In this document: positions 11,404 through 24,792 of the stretch, piece by piece
How the letters are laid out: every line of letters starts with the position of its first letter
Position numbering within the stretch: position 1 is the stretch's first letter
From: Epinephelus fuscoguttatus
Taxonomy: Eukaryota > Chordata > Actinopteri > Perciformes > Serranidae
Direction: 5' to 3'
NCBI RefSeq assembly: GCF_011397635.1
Contig: NC_064755.1
Coordinates: forward strand, 18,397,282 to 18,461,281
DNA length: 64,000 bases
Notes under the pieces: generated by a model
Seen by the model: only the letters and a program-made list of their open reading frames with translations
What the model was told of the DNA's origin: nothing
Database searches by the model: none
Translations under genes and position numbers: made by a program

Positions 11404-14400
11404 CTCCGCTCGCATGGCAAGGAAGGCAAGTCCACCCATGCACACTGAGATATCTCTTGGGAGTCTTGATGGGAATTTTCAAAGTCATTCTTCATGCTGT
11501 GAAGTGACTTAATTTCTCGCCCTCCTTATCAGAAGTGTTTTTTCCCCAACTCCTGCGGATGCACTCAGGGCCAGAGGTAATTGGAAACTCTGTGACAGCA
11601 TGTCTGCGAAATAATATGTTTGCATGTTTGGGGTTGCGATTATTTTCGGGAAGGTGGTTCGAGCCACTTTCTCCCTCCCTCTCTTCATTCTTTCTCACGT
11701 GTTGCTCCGTCTACCTCTCTCGCTCCCTCTTGTTCTTTCCGTGCGTCCTTCCCCTGCCTGTGCAATGTGACGGAAGGTAGTGCTGTGCTCTGCTCATGTC
11801 GGATCCATTAGGGATGAAAGCACACTGCAGTGATAAAAGATTGATCCCAGTCCTCCTTGCATCACATTCACATCCCTCACACCCTGCTCCCTCATCCTCC
11901 CTCTCACCCCTATTTCCAATCCAAAGTCAACCCAGTTTTCAATTTATCAAATCATCTGTACTCTTCTAAATAAATCATCCTCACCAAGTTTACTATGGCA
12001 GACTTTTCCCTCAGGATTTCATAAAGGGGAACATTCTGTTTTTCTTGTGCAGGATGCTGTACTCAGCCTGTTGTACAAGGTTACAAATTATCAGTGATGC
12101 AAAGAAAATATCTTCCTTCTTACGAGATTTTCTGGACGGTACATTTTTTAAGAAATAGGACTGTTTCTCCTTCACTCCCCAGGTGTTTTTTTTTTTTTGT
12201 TGTCCCAGGAAAGGATATTATGTAATTGGGTAGCAGAACCAGAAAGAGACTGGCATCCAGCCCAGCAAACAGAGGCCTCGCTTCACCTGTTGTATCCGAG
12301 GAGGCAAAGAAAAACACAACAGACCTGTACTTTGTCAGCTGGGAGGCTATAATTACCGAGAGGAAGGAGGGGATTTGGACAAGGAATTTCACTGCTTTTA
12401 GATCTTAAGACATGAACCTTTCAAGAGCACTTGAAAACAGTTTTTTTGTGTTGTAAAACTGCCGAAATTTCTGGACTGATCAGAAACGAGTGTACAAGTC
12501 TTTTGATCTCAGCTGGAGGTTTGAGAAACATATCCCTGAGGGGATAGTTTGTTGCCAACTGCGAGGCATTGTACTTGTTTTTGTCTTCAGTCAACCTTTT
12601 TAGGAAATGTTGTCAAAATAGTTTTAGGTCATTGGGCGACATACACATCCTTAGCCTGAATCTCTCTTCATTCATCAAACATGTGCAGGTCAGACGTCAG
12701 ATTAAACCACCTACTCTCAGAATGTCCTCACAGAGCTCAGTCAACCTAAGGATATGTTCCCAGGTGAGTCCACCTGACTGTAAAGTTCACCTGAGTGAAT
12801 GCTGTCATGTCTTGTCACGGTAAACTTTCCGTAGCCTTCGTGGGTGTTTGCACTGTCACGTCATCAAACCCATAGCTTCACATTTCCTGTTCTGTTGTAA
12901 CAGCTTGAAACCGCTGGCAGGTTATAGTCGCTGAGGTTATGGATGTCTGTGTCTGTTTGTCTCTCCGTCCATGGCTCTCAATTCTACCGTGTGTAGTGAT
13001 TGTTGCGCGGGTAAACATCTCTGCCAGCCCCCTGGGACTGTCACATGACTACATGTGTGTGTGTGTTTGCGCGCATCCGTGGATGTGTATGTGAGAGTGA
13101 GCAGCAGGTTGCTCCCTTGCTCAACCAGCCATGCTGTGTTGACTCTCTGCACACAGAGCTCTCTGGGCAGTAAATAACATGGTGCCTTAGCCAAGGGCCC
13201 CGGACAGGGCCAGGAGAGGGGGTCAAGACGCCAGAAAGAAAGAGAAAATGTCTGCCTCGGGGCTTGGAGATACTAAATCAACAGACGGGAGGAGAGAGGC
13301 AGGTGGATTTGACAGACTCGTCTGTCACGCCAGGAGCCTTGACGTTAGACCTGTCATTGGATGTAGATGTGTTTGATCAAGCACATTAGAAGCAAAACAA
13401 GCAAATGGGTAGATGGCAACGACTGGTACACACACTGACATTGGTGCGCAGTCTGCAGTGAGGTTGGGGAAAAATCTGAACTGCAATAATTTGACAAAAA
13501 TACATTGAATAATATTAATAAATTTAAAAAAGCTCCAAAATATAAAGTCTTTCAAACGTGCCAGAGGCTTTTCATCAACATAAATTCCTCCTTATATGAT
13601 TTGCTAAAGAAATCGCATGACAAGTATACTAAATATTAAAGCATTGCTTTGTTTTGAATGCAGATTTTAAACTAATGATGATGAGGTGGAAGCATGTGAC
13701 AGCAGCATTAAAGATGGGTGTTGCAGTTGTTTTAGGAGTGGGTCTCAAAAGCTCTTACCAAACTAGAAGGACACTGTCCTGACCCATAGTGGCGGGACGA
13801 TATCATTACAGAAGCCACACCCACACCCACCCTCCAGTTCCCCCCGAGGTCGCCTCTGTAAGCATGAGCTAACCCCCATTAATAGTGTTAGCTCTGTCAG
13901 CACCCTCGCAGTTGTTAGCACTGCACCACTAGCTGCCAACATCAGTTTCATTATTTGGTGGGTTCTTCCTTGGCTTGTGCAACACCCTTCCACTGAGTTT
14001 TTCAAAAATCAGGCTAGTTGTTTTCCCATAATCCTGCTGCGATACAAACAAGTCCTAGTGAACTGTCAAATGCACCTCCATTCCATCAGTTCACCAGCAT
14101 GTACGAGGAATATACTCAAACCTCCACCTTTCACAGCTGAATCTGCGCTACTCGACGTGGATATGAGTTTATCTGTTAGGTTGCCATGCTTCCCGCTCAG
14201 TGACAAAGAGACCAAAGCGGACACTTTTCTCATCCGTAGAGATGAGCAGATAAGACATACTGTCAGTGTCAGGTTACCCGCTTCTCTGCGGTTTAAGGTG
14301 CAGTGTTTGAGTCAGACCTGGGCCCTGCTCCAAGACTCAGGTTTACTGAGTTGCCTGGGCGCCTTGGCAGAATGAAACCTGAATCTTCCTAAAATGTGGA

Positions 14401-17400
14401 ACATGAACTGTTCCAGGATTACAATACAAACTTAATACACATACACATATTGTGGTGAACTTGCTTCATAGAACAGGATCCTCATGAAGAGCCCCAGTCA
14501 TCATCCCTACGAAACCGACCACAGGAATTGTTTGGCGAGTTTCAATCTGACATAATTCAGACATGGTGTTTGTGTCTGTCTGCCTGCTGTTGAATATTCC
14601 CCTCTTTGACAAACAGTTATCTTTGTGCTGTCTTGTCCAGCCTCCCCTTCATCACCCCTCCTCCCCTTCGCTTTGTCATTCCAGAGGGGTAGCCGACTTA
14701 TCTCTCATATGTAAACTCAACAACAGCAGCCTTGTCAGCATTCAGCTATGCGTATATGCATGTGAATCCATGCCAAAGATCACCCTGGTGATCTTGAGTC
14801 AGGGCGGTGAAAGGCAGCTCCCTGGAAGTGAAGGGGTACCACAGACAGATATACCGCCTTGGTTCTAGGATACTGGGAATTAGCCATAAATCTGCACCCT
14901 GCCCTCCTACCTTTTCCTTACTCATCTTTACCGTCCATACATCCTCTCCCCACACACTGCTCTGATAGGCGTGATGGCTGCTCCTCCTCGGAGTAATGAC
15001 AGGGAGAGAGTCGTGTGTGATACCTCCCCATCAGACTATAAATCAGGCGTATTGAGAGGCCCACCCTAAGGCTTGTGATCCAAATGCAACACAAACAGAT
15101 TCCACCCTTTACTTTCTGTGTATATTAGATGGGTACGTTTAGGGCTGGGTAATAACCCTCAATATTTTTTTGTTTCAGCCAAGAACTGTGTGTCAAAACC
15201 TAGCTGTATCAAATGTCTGGTGAGATTTTTAGTCATGTTTACTTGACATATTTTGTGATTTAAATGTGCCTGTCTTAGTTCGGCAGTGTTCTTTTAAAGC
15301 TACATAAGACAATGGAAAGAGTTTTGTGATCATTCCCAAAAGTCATGGCATGGTTTGCCAGTGGTTTTAGTGTGGACACATTTAAACAGTATATTACCAT
15401 AGTTGCATTGACACCATCGTTAACATGCTTTTATTGTCTTCCCAACACATTAAACATCCCAGCAAGATTCATTTTCTTGGCACTGATGCTATAATTATTC
15501 TTACTGGTGAACCTCTGCTCATTCATGCTTTCAAAAAATAAAATATCTCATTGATGCCTGCAGGGAAAAGCTGCACTCTGCTTGACCACCTTTGGTAATA
15601 GTCCTTTTGTTCCTCTTATACTTGTTCACGTATTGTATCATTTTTTTTCTTCCTGTTTGAGAGTTATTTCTATTTTTGCACCAACTAAACTCGTATCTAG
15701 CTCCAGTCTCTGTTCTAATAATATGTTTCAGAAGTTTCTCCCTCTTGTTCTTTACATGAGAGGTTGCTTATTTAGAATATGACGATAAAGTCTTACCCAC
15801 AGGTGAGCAGTGTGACTGGAAATGTTGGGAAGTGTGTTCACAATACAAGAGCTTTATTATTAACTAAAGTCAAAACATTGTGCATAGTTTGATAATGACA
15901 TATTGTACATTCCACAGTTCTTGTCTGCTCAAAAGCCCCCCCTCCCTGAGTATGAATCGTATCTCAGCACACACAACAGCATTTTTGTGGGATGAGTCTC
16001 TTTATGGTAACGAAAAGACAACATCTTATCAGTCTGTAACAGGATTTTACACGCTGCAATAGGTTACCTGAAGGTCTAACATACGCATGCGCGCACATGC
16101 TGACTCTCTAATTCCATGGTCATGTTTACCTGTATCCCTCTCTCCAAGGGCCAGGTATGTTGGAACTCCCTAGGTAAATATTAGGAGGGTTTGAGAAGAC
16201 ATGTTTTTGCATAGCAGGCTGACCTTAGCAGTAGCGTAATATGTTGCCTGTGGTTTTTCTCTCAAACTTTCCTGGCTGTTGTTCAGAGAATGTCACAGCA
16301 GGGAACTCTGGCTTTCAGTTTCAAAGTTGTATCTAATCAAAAGCAGCGGTGAATGGATTGCATTAGCGGTGTAATGTCCGTGACCTCAGATTGATGTCTT
16401 GGAAGGAAACTGGTTCACTTTCATCTGTGAAGACATTCATTCAGAAGACGGGTCTGTGTTTTTCTTTCTGCTGGAGTCATATGTTTTTGTTGTAATATTA
16501 CCGTTCCAGCTCTGTACAAGAATGTGCACCTGCTCTGCCCTGGATTGATAACTGCCTTACCTAAGACTGAACTTAAGTGTTGTATGTCACTGTAGCACAT
16601 GATGTGACAGCTTGAGCTGTGCCTAGTTGTAGGTTTGTGGCTTTTAGCTCTCTTGTGTGCCATTTTCTTTGCAGCAACGCATAGATATTTGTTTCCTCAG
16701 GCATGCTAATGGCAATATTCCCTTCAGCTCAGATAAGGACTGGCAAGTGTATATTGCATCATGGGTTGCATGGAATTAAAGTATGATGAAAGACTAACAC
16801 CAGTCTCACTCACTGACAAAATAGCCCTCCTTCAGTAACTCTACAGTCGAAGGACTTTTGGACTAAATTAAATGACATTCAACATTTTCTTGTGCATAAT
16901 TTCAGGCCTTATGTTACACTGGGCTTCAAGAATCCAAGATGGCAAAAAAAAGACAACAAAAAAAGTGTGAATAATTGATATGAGCAGACATGGAAGCGAC
17001 CTTTAAATTACTAATGAGTTTAGCTTCAAACCTGTGACACTGGAGGCCGTGGCATTCCTGACTCCTCAATGACACACGCACGCAGGAAGTGAGAGCAGAG
17101 CACCCACACACGCACCTGCGAAAAACTCAACTATAAATAGCATTTGTTGGTAATTATAAAGCTACTAATTTCCATTCATATGGTGTAAATTGCATCCTTT
17201 TAAATTAGTGGGTTCACTTTTACAGTTATATGTTATTTTAGTCCCACATGAATCATCTATAGGTTTGAGTCAGCCTGTCTGCCGTCTATGCAACATATTA
17301 TTTTGGCTCTGTGATAAATGAATGTCTGCATGGCTGCATGCATGTGTGCATGCACTCACTGCACAACCTATATGTGTGTGTGTGTGTGTTCTGTAGTGTG

Positions 17401-18344
17401 TGTGTGCAGTGTACATATGAGTTTTGCTGGGAACAGAGCGATGTCCTCCTTCCCTGGCAAGCACTGCTGAGTCAGGTCGGGAGTATATAATTACACATGG
17501 GTGCCCATCAGCAGTCTGAAAGAGCCTTCTTCCCTGGCTCAACCAACAATACAAACTCCTGTACTCGTAGGGCTCAGCCTGCAGGCAGTCAAACCACTCA
17601 TTCTGAGCTGAGCTCTCGGTGGAGGCCAGCTCTGCCCGGTCTTCCACAGGCTGTGTGCAGTCCTGCATTATCATTCTCAACATTAGCTGCTGGCTCTGTA
17701 GGCGGATCCATGAGTCAGCGCAAACAAATTCCTGGTATCTAATGTACTGGCCTCGGCTCGGTTTTCCGGTATCGAAGCGAACAAGTGAATGACTACTGCC
17801 AAACAAGGTATGAGTAAGTCTCTCACTCAGTGAGTTGAATAATGTAGAAGTGTTTTATTGTGGTCAGGGCTGTGTAAACTATTGTGGCCACACGCTCATT
17901 GGAATTCACCTTATTGCTTTTCAGTGAAACTCATAAGTGTGCCAGGGTTTCTTTATATTTTCAAAGTTAGAATAACAAAAACCTTCTTTCTGAGCATTTT
18001 TGAGTTGAAATTAAATAAACATTCTTTCTCTTACACCTTCTCCATTTCCTTCTCTCTTGTGGTTCAGGCCAGGTTGCCATCTGTCTGTGTGAGTGCTGCT
18101 GGTGATTCATGATGACTGGGATTTCTCACTAAGTGCTGTTTTACACAGTGTGACTGTAGTGGTAGTGACAGCCACAGGTGATGGCCAGACTTTGAACAAC
18201 CATGTCATGGCCCGCCTCAGATCAACTGGAGTAATTGACCTCAACCTTTAAACCCCCATTAATCATCAATTACATGCACAACGATTACACGGCTTGTATG
18301 TTTAGTGAGTGGACATGAGATGTAGCAGCAAAGAGTTGAATAAT

Positions 18345-18430
18345 TTGTCCATTTGTACAGCTGATGTGGGATTTGAGCTTGCAACCTTTATACTAGCAAG
18401 TCTACTTTTGTAATTACCAGCTACCACTGC
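18345..18430 (-). repeat. possible tRNA-derived SINE fragment
   Basis: Read on the minus strand, the motif AGGTTGCAAGCTCAAATCCC resembles the T-arm/B-box of tRNA-derived SINEs (consensus GGTTCRANYCC). An A-box, full cloverleaf and tail are not evident, so this would be a fragment and not a tRNA gene. Confidence 0.35.
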
Positions 18431-20002
18431 CTATATTTGCCCTTGATTTAGAGGCAAAGGTGTCCCCTGCATTAATGAACCGCTGATCCACTCTCATTGA
18501 GATTTCACACTTGGACGAGCCAATCATTATAATGGAGAAGGCTGAAGGGTGCAGCGACAGATCCCTGTATGCAAGTATGACGACTAAAGCTTATTAGTGC
18601 TGTTTCTGATTCCTCTGCGCTGAGTCATTAGCATGTCAATAGAGGGGAGACACAGGCAGACGTGGGACATTTTCAAAGAGCTGGTCGGTCACAAGCATTT
18701 GGATTTTTGTTCCGAGAAATATTTGCCAAATTAATGTGCTGTGAGAAATTGCATTATTCATTAGGCGTGTTGAAGCTTCAGTGAAGCTCCGTTAGCGGGG
18801 ACCAGGCAACCGTTCAGTCTAATTAACAAGCAGCGTGTCTGGAGAGCCTGCCGCAGCCTGGCCCTTAACTGTGAGGAGGAAGAAGCAGCACAGTCACAGT
18901 CACCGTCATAGTGAAATACACAGTCGCACAAATGTTTAAACACTAATGCCCGCACACAAATTAAATGTTATCTCGGCAGCGTGAACAGAAACATACATAA
19001 CCTAGTTTTCTTCTCAAAAGTAGAGCAACTTCCACAAACCACAAAGTGAACAGGCTGCTGTTTGATGTTTTGTTAACACCTCCTAGACAAACTCAACCAT
19101 CCAGCTGCAACTTAATTATTTTTCCAACATTTTACTGCCTTGTCACAAACTATAAAAGCAAATAATCTCCTGCGTTGGAGATATGTCTACATTGGAAAGT
19201 TATTAAGATTTAATATCGCCCAATAGAACCCCTTAGATCTTGGATCTAGTTTCCTCGTGTACCCAGTGGACCACTCCCTGCTCTCTGACCGCAGGCACTG
19301 GAGCCCCACTGATAATGACTTCTTCATGGGATTTATGGTGTTGTGGGAGCTACTGTTGGTTCTTGGAGACTTTAGAAAGCATTGCTGTCTTCTTAATAGA
19401 TCTTCGTTCAGATCTGTCAAGATGAAAGCTTTCGAAGATACAGTCATGACCAGTTAAAGAGATAAGGCTAGGCCAGGCCTGTCAGTTTTGCTATGTAACA
19501 GAACATCTTGGCAAATATCCCTTATATTTGCCCGAGGTCTAAGTTGGTCCTAGCTTGTACAGGTGTTTTAAACGGGGATTAGCACAGTTTAATCTTTAAA
19601 GCAACTTTTGCTGTTAGGAAAAGTTGTGATGTTTTAAAACGAAATGTTAAGTAGTCAAAGAATACTTGATCATGCAAATTACAATGACAAAAAAGACAAA
19701 CAGTGCAGGTACAAGAGAAGAGAATGAGAAATATAAAAGTAACTGAGTGACAATTGTAAAAAGCCTCGTTCATTAAAGTTCTATGTAGGGAAGCTTTCCG
19801 GAGCCCCAAGGCTATGACTGCAAAAGCTCGCTCATCGTTAATGATGATGATGATGGTTTTTTCCACACAGTTGGTTGCTTTCAGCACCACCTGGGTACTT
19901 CTGGCCAAATTTAAGCACTCGCATAAGCAATGATAGATCCCTGAGCCAGATAAGTTGTTTGTATGTGTTTTGAAATCATTAAAGTCCCGGTACAGTATGA
20001 TT

Positions 20003-20004
<2 letters not shown>

Positions 20005-20043
<39 letters not shown>
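20005..20043 (+). repeat. (TG)n microsatellite
   Basis: Uninterrupted TG dinucleotides over about 39 bases. Confidence 0.97.
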
Positions 20044-20045
<2 letters not shown>

Positions 20046-23000
20046 CATCACACTTTTGGAGCGAGTGTATAAGCAGGCATTAGACATTTTTCTTGCTGTG
20101 TAATAAAGCAGTGACTGAGAATACCCATGTGATTCCTAACAAGATCTCCACAGAGAACCACTTCTAATTACTGAAGCAAAAAGATATCTTTCTGCCATTA
20201 TGAATAATCGTCGTGCTGCACTCAACCACAGGCATATTCTGGACTTTGGTGTTTGTTTTTGCTCTCATTGGTCCTTGAGCACATAAACTATGCTCACTTG
20301 TTGGCTGAAACACTGGACGATGAAGAAGGGGGAGGAGGAATAAAGAATGCAAAACGGGAGGCGAGGGAGGACAAAAGAAAGTGTCTGTCCTCCATTTTAT
20401 TAGTTTTATCTGTGGTAACATGTGGACACAGCAGAATGGCACTAAAAGCTGGCGTGGCACGGCAGACGACCAAGCGATGCCAGGGGCCACAAAAGAGGCA
20501 ACACTGTCTGCTGAGTGTGGAACCGGGACAACAATAGTGTCTCTGCAGTACAGATGAGACCAGGCTGCTCGGTGCCAGCGTGTTACTGGCTCTTTGAGTG
20601 TTTGTGTGTCTCTGCCAACCTGGACCAGAGTGGCACAGAGGACTCTGCTTCTCCCAGCACTGTTCATTGTCCTCTAACAGCACTGTCTAACCCATTATGT
20701 ACACTTTACCCAGCCTGGACCAGGGTCTTATTTTCTCTGTTGATACTGATAGGGATAACTGTTTGTCCACTTCTTGTTGTGTTCCTGTGTGTTGTGTGCG
20801 ATGTACACTCTTCCCTTTACTCTTGCCATTGTTCCCTGGACTACTGTTGCTGCAGAGATAGCACAGTAATCACCCTGAGCTGGAGCAACATCTCATAAAG
20901 ATAGGCCTAAATGGCACGTCTGCTCGCAGACGCACTTACACATACAGGCTCGTACATGAACGCAACCATACCCAACCTTTGACCATTGTACCAGCATGAC
21001 ACGGTGTTCTGTGCTTCCCTCGCTCACAGACACATTACACACCCAGTACGCATACTCTTCATGTAGCCTAAGGGCTCAGGTGTTGAGAAGGTACAGTACA
21101 TTTATAACCTCGTGTGGAATTTTTCCTGATAAGCTCAACTCTTTTCCACATGTTTCTCAACACTGCTCATGACTAACAGATTTGAATCTTTTCAAAAGGA
21201 ATTTGAGGGCTAAGGGTGTGTCTGTCCAGCTGCCTGAGTGTTTGTGCTTGCATGTGTGTGTGTGTGTTTTTTTTTGGTATTAGTGTCTAATTTTTGGATT
21301 CTTCTCATGTGTAAGGAAGAAAAAGCAGAGAGTGGGTGTCTCCCATGCTGTAGTTCTGGCATATGGACACTTCTCTGTGCCCAGCTTGTCCAAAAAGGCC
21401 CATTAATTCACAGCCCGACACTGTTGCTCACACCGGATGGCACACAGGCGAGCTGCATCAAGCCCAGGGCTGCGTCGCTTACCACTTCTGCCTCGAGACG
21501 AATTCAGCGAGGAGCCGGGAGGCTGTTATTGAAGAGAGACAGACAGAGGCACAGACAGGGTGATGAAAGACGCAAAGCGGGTTAGCTGGATGGGTGAGCG
21601 ATGATGAGAGGGGAGAGGAGGGAATAGCACATGGCTCCAATCACTGCTCTTTTCTCTACCACTCTTTATCTGTCTATCTGTCAGACTTCTCTTACCCCCA
21701 CGTTTATTCTCTCTCTGTCTCATTTGCTCACTGTCTATCCTCTTCACTGTCTGTCTTTCTCTCCTTTTCATCACGCAGTATGGCTAGTCTTTTTTATTAA
21801 TTCAACTTAAGCTCCTCAAGTGGCTTTTTTTGGTGTGGATGTGCTCGTGTCTGAGCCTGGAGTGTGATATTTTTGATTGCTTCAGTCTCCTTATTACCTC
21901 CAAAGTGGTACATTTTCTTGATGCCTTTCCTCCTGAGAAAAACACATGACGGACCAGAGCTCAGAGTTTCACTGAAACTGTTTCTTGTGTTGTTCTGGGT
22001 GGGTGGGGCTTGGGTGAAAGTAGAGGTGGGCGTTTGGGACGTGTTTTTCTGTTTTGGTGGTGACCTGAGGTTAAAGGGTGGGGTGTAGAAGTGTGAGTGT
22101 TGTCATATGGATAAAATTATGCGTTTCGGATAACTTTAGTGGCTTAGATTAGAATGGGTGCACATGCGTGGTGGCTATGAACACGTGCAAAGCAGTCTGC
22201 AGCCTGTATTTGTCGACAGCATTTGCATGTTGACTCTGAACCCAAACTTTGCACATGTAGAGTCACCCTCATTTTGGGATAGCAAACATGTTGATTGACA
22301 GACTGTTTGGCTTCTGCAGTATTTTGAACATTATGTCAGCCCCCATCATTGTTGTTCAGAGCCGACGTCTATGGTACGCTTCACGATTCTAAGTCTTCGT
22401 TTCACAAACAGTATAAAGGTGCCTCTCCTCCATCTGTATTTCAATGAGAAGTGACACAGGACTCCAGAGCTGCGCTGTGAAAAGGAGCTGGGTCAGGCGG
22501 ATGTCTGGTTCTCAGTGTTGTTATGCCTGTGACAAAGAGAATAGACAGCAACCTGAGACTCACAGGCCTGTTTGTTTCCTGTTAGTGCAGATTATCACAT
22601 TTCACCAGCCAGGAGGGACGAGAACTAAGCATCATGGGAGAGTGACATTCTGGGAGATGTTTGTGTGTTTGTGTTCTCGTTTAATGAGATTGTTACGGTA
22701 CATAGGGATCTTGGACAGATACAGAAACCTTTAGGTGGGGTACTGCCTACAAGTTTATTCTTCAGCGAGCATGCAAATTGTGTCAAATCCAGTTAGGTAG
22801 GACCTATTTTCCCTATGCACACAGGCATGTATTTGACAAAATTCTCAAGAGTTCATCCTCTGTTAAAGCTATGTAAACAGTTTCCTCTCAGTTTACTCTA
22901 AGGTATGAAGATGCTTTTGCAAAGAGGAAAGTTTGACCCTGGCCAGTAAGGTAGCATTCCTATGCATGGGGCTTGACGACTTTAAGTATTTCTTCCTGTT

Positions 23001-24409
23001 CACCTCTGCGTCTTTTAAAAAGAAGCCTCAAAGCAAAAGTAAATGATTGTCTGCTGACTCTGTGACTCAACCAGTTAGGCTTAATTATGTATTGCGACAC
23101 AGCACACTCTGTACCCTCTAAAAGGTCCACATCTCAGCTATGTTGAAATTTCTGCTGTTTGATTTTGGTAAGCACTCCCTTTTTTATATCAACTGTCTCC
23201 CCCATATGAAATCACCGCGCTCGCATAACTCAAAAGAATTTCTACCACATGTGATCATCCGTCTCTATCTCCCGCTTGTTTCCTGTGATCTCGATCCGCT
23301 GAGTTCAGTCTCTGAGCTTGTGCCGTCATTCCCTCCGTATGTGGTGTCACGTTGAGTTGTGTGATGTTGTTGCCACATCAGATTGGCTGTTGCTCCCCAG
23401 CAGAGTTTGTGTTTGGCGTCTAAACAGTGTAAGGAGTAAAGGTGGCGCGGGGGGGGGGGGGCAGTCAGGTCAGCGGCAGAGGAGGGGTGGGGCGAGGGCT
23501 TTGTTAAGAAAAACAGGAATTCTTCCGGCTGGCAGATGAAGTCAGTGCATTCCTCCAAAGCAGCTCCCTATAGGCAGCCAGTGGAGCAGAGCCAGGCACT
23601 GAATGAGGGGCAAGATAATGGTGGGGCTCAGTATTAAACACCTCCCATTGAGAACCGGAGAGACAGACAGAAAGAGAACACCATCTGTCTGACTCTGGGT
23701 GAAGAGTTGTCTTTAACCCACCTAGGCTACAAAGTTTCATTTACTGTGCCAAGTTCTATAGATAATCCTACCACCGCCTGAGGCATTTCACTTTTTATGA
23801 GCACTGCGGTATTTTATTACCTTGTTTTGAAGCTTAGCTATAAAAAAAAAAAAAGCACAGACAGACAGAGGGAGGACTGAACATAATATTCATTTAGGTT
23901 AAACCTGCTGCCCAGACGTGTGTTAGGCAACCTGCTGATCTGCTCTCTGAAGTCTGATGAGACCCAGTTCTGGTCCTACTGAGGGGGGGGATCAAACCGA
24001 GGGACACAAACACACACAGACGCACACTTGTTCTATCTCTCCTGCCGTGTTTCTATGTATTTCTACCCCGCACAAACACCCTCTCCCAAACATAGACACA
24101 CTTGAGTTGCTCCACTTTCCCTGTCCGTTCCCCTCGGCAGTAAGCTATCATAACGGCTTTGAAGGAGGGCAGCAGAGCGTTTAATTGGGTTACAGATTGG
24201 CATTTATGCTTCCAGGTCCACAAGATACTGCCGGGGCTCTTAACTAACCACTAGGAACTTAACAAAATGCTACACTGCTCTACCCCTCGGCTGCTGGTCT
24301 CGAAATTTACAATTCAATCGTACTCTCACTCAGCACAGAACATTTCTGACGTCAGCACTGTTTGGTGTAGAAACTGGTATTTCAACAAAATGACTAACAA
24401 TTGAAGGGG

Positions 24410-24410
<1 letters not shown>

Positions 24411-24457
<47 letters not shown>
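24411..24457 (+). repeat. (TG)n microsatellite
   Basis: Uninterrupted TG dinucleotides over about 46 bases, roughly 240 bases before the rassf7 acceptor. Confidence 0.97.
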
Positions 24458-24792
24458 CATCTTCCAGTGTGTTTTGTTTAGGTTAGCAACAAGTTATGTC
24501 ACATGTTGGGATAAGATTACATCATCATCAGTGAAGCCTGGAGAAACCTGGTGTGGTGTCTTTTTTGTGAAGAGCTTGCCATTGTTACTACACTGACAAA
24601 AAAAATCTTCTCTTACAACAGGAAAATCAGATTTCTGGTTTAATCACGACTCGTATCAGCACACCTCCAACATGACTCTCTGTTCTTGTCTTTTAGAATC
24701 AGTGCCATGTGGTGTTGAGTTGAGTGAAGCCAAGCTGAAGTGATCTGTTTTGAAGCCCATCTTACCCCTCACCCTGTCCTGCTCGGTCCCAG

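Larger units (their letters stand above)
8769..24696 (+). other. large non-coding stretch, probably rassf7 intron 1
   Basis: About 16 kb without a supportable coding exon. It holds an inverted-repeat element with a repeat nested inside it (about 9868-10830), a CTGT-rich tract (11346-11403), a possible tRNA-derived SINE piece (18345-18430), GT microsatellites (17370-17407, 20005-20043, 24411-24457), a CT-rich tract (21650-21780) and a G-run (about 23448-23461). The sequence from 24691 to 24696 is a pyrimidine-rich tract ending in AG, the acceptor of the first translated rassf7 exon. Confidence 0.5.

Noticed and set aside
17270..17806. 178-codon minus-strand frame
   Set aside because: Part of it is a translated GT/CA microsatellite, and the rest has no motif or splice support.
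18345..18430. A functional tRNA gene
   Set aside because: Only a B-box-like motif is present. No acceptor stem, anticodon arm or A-box can be formed.
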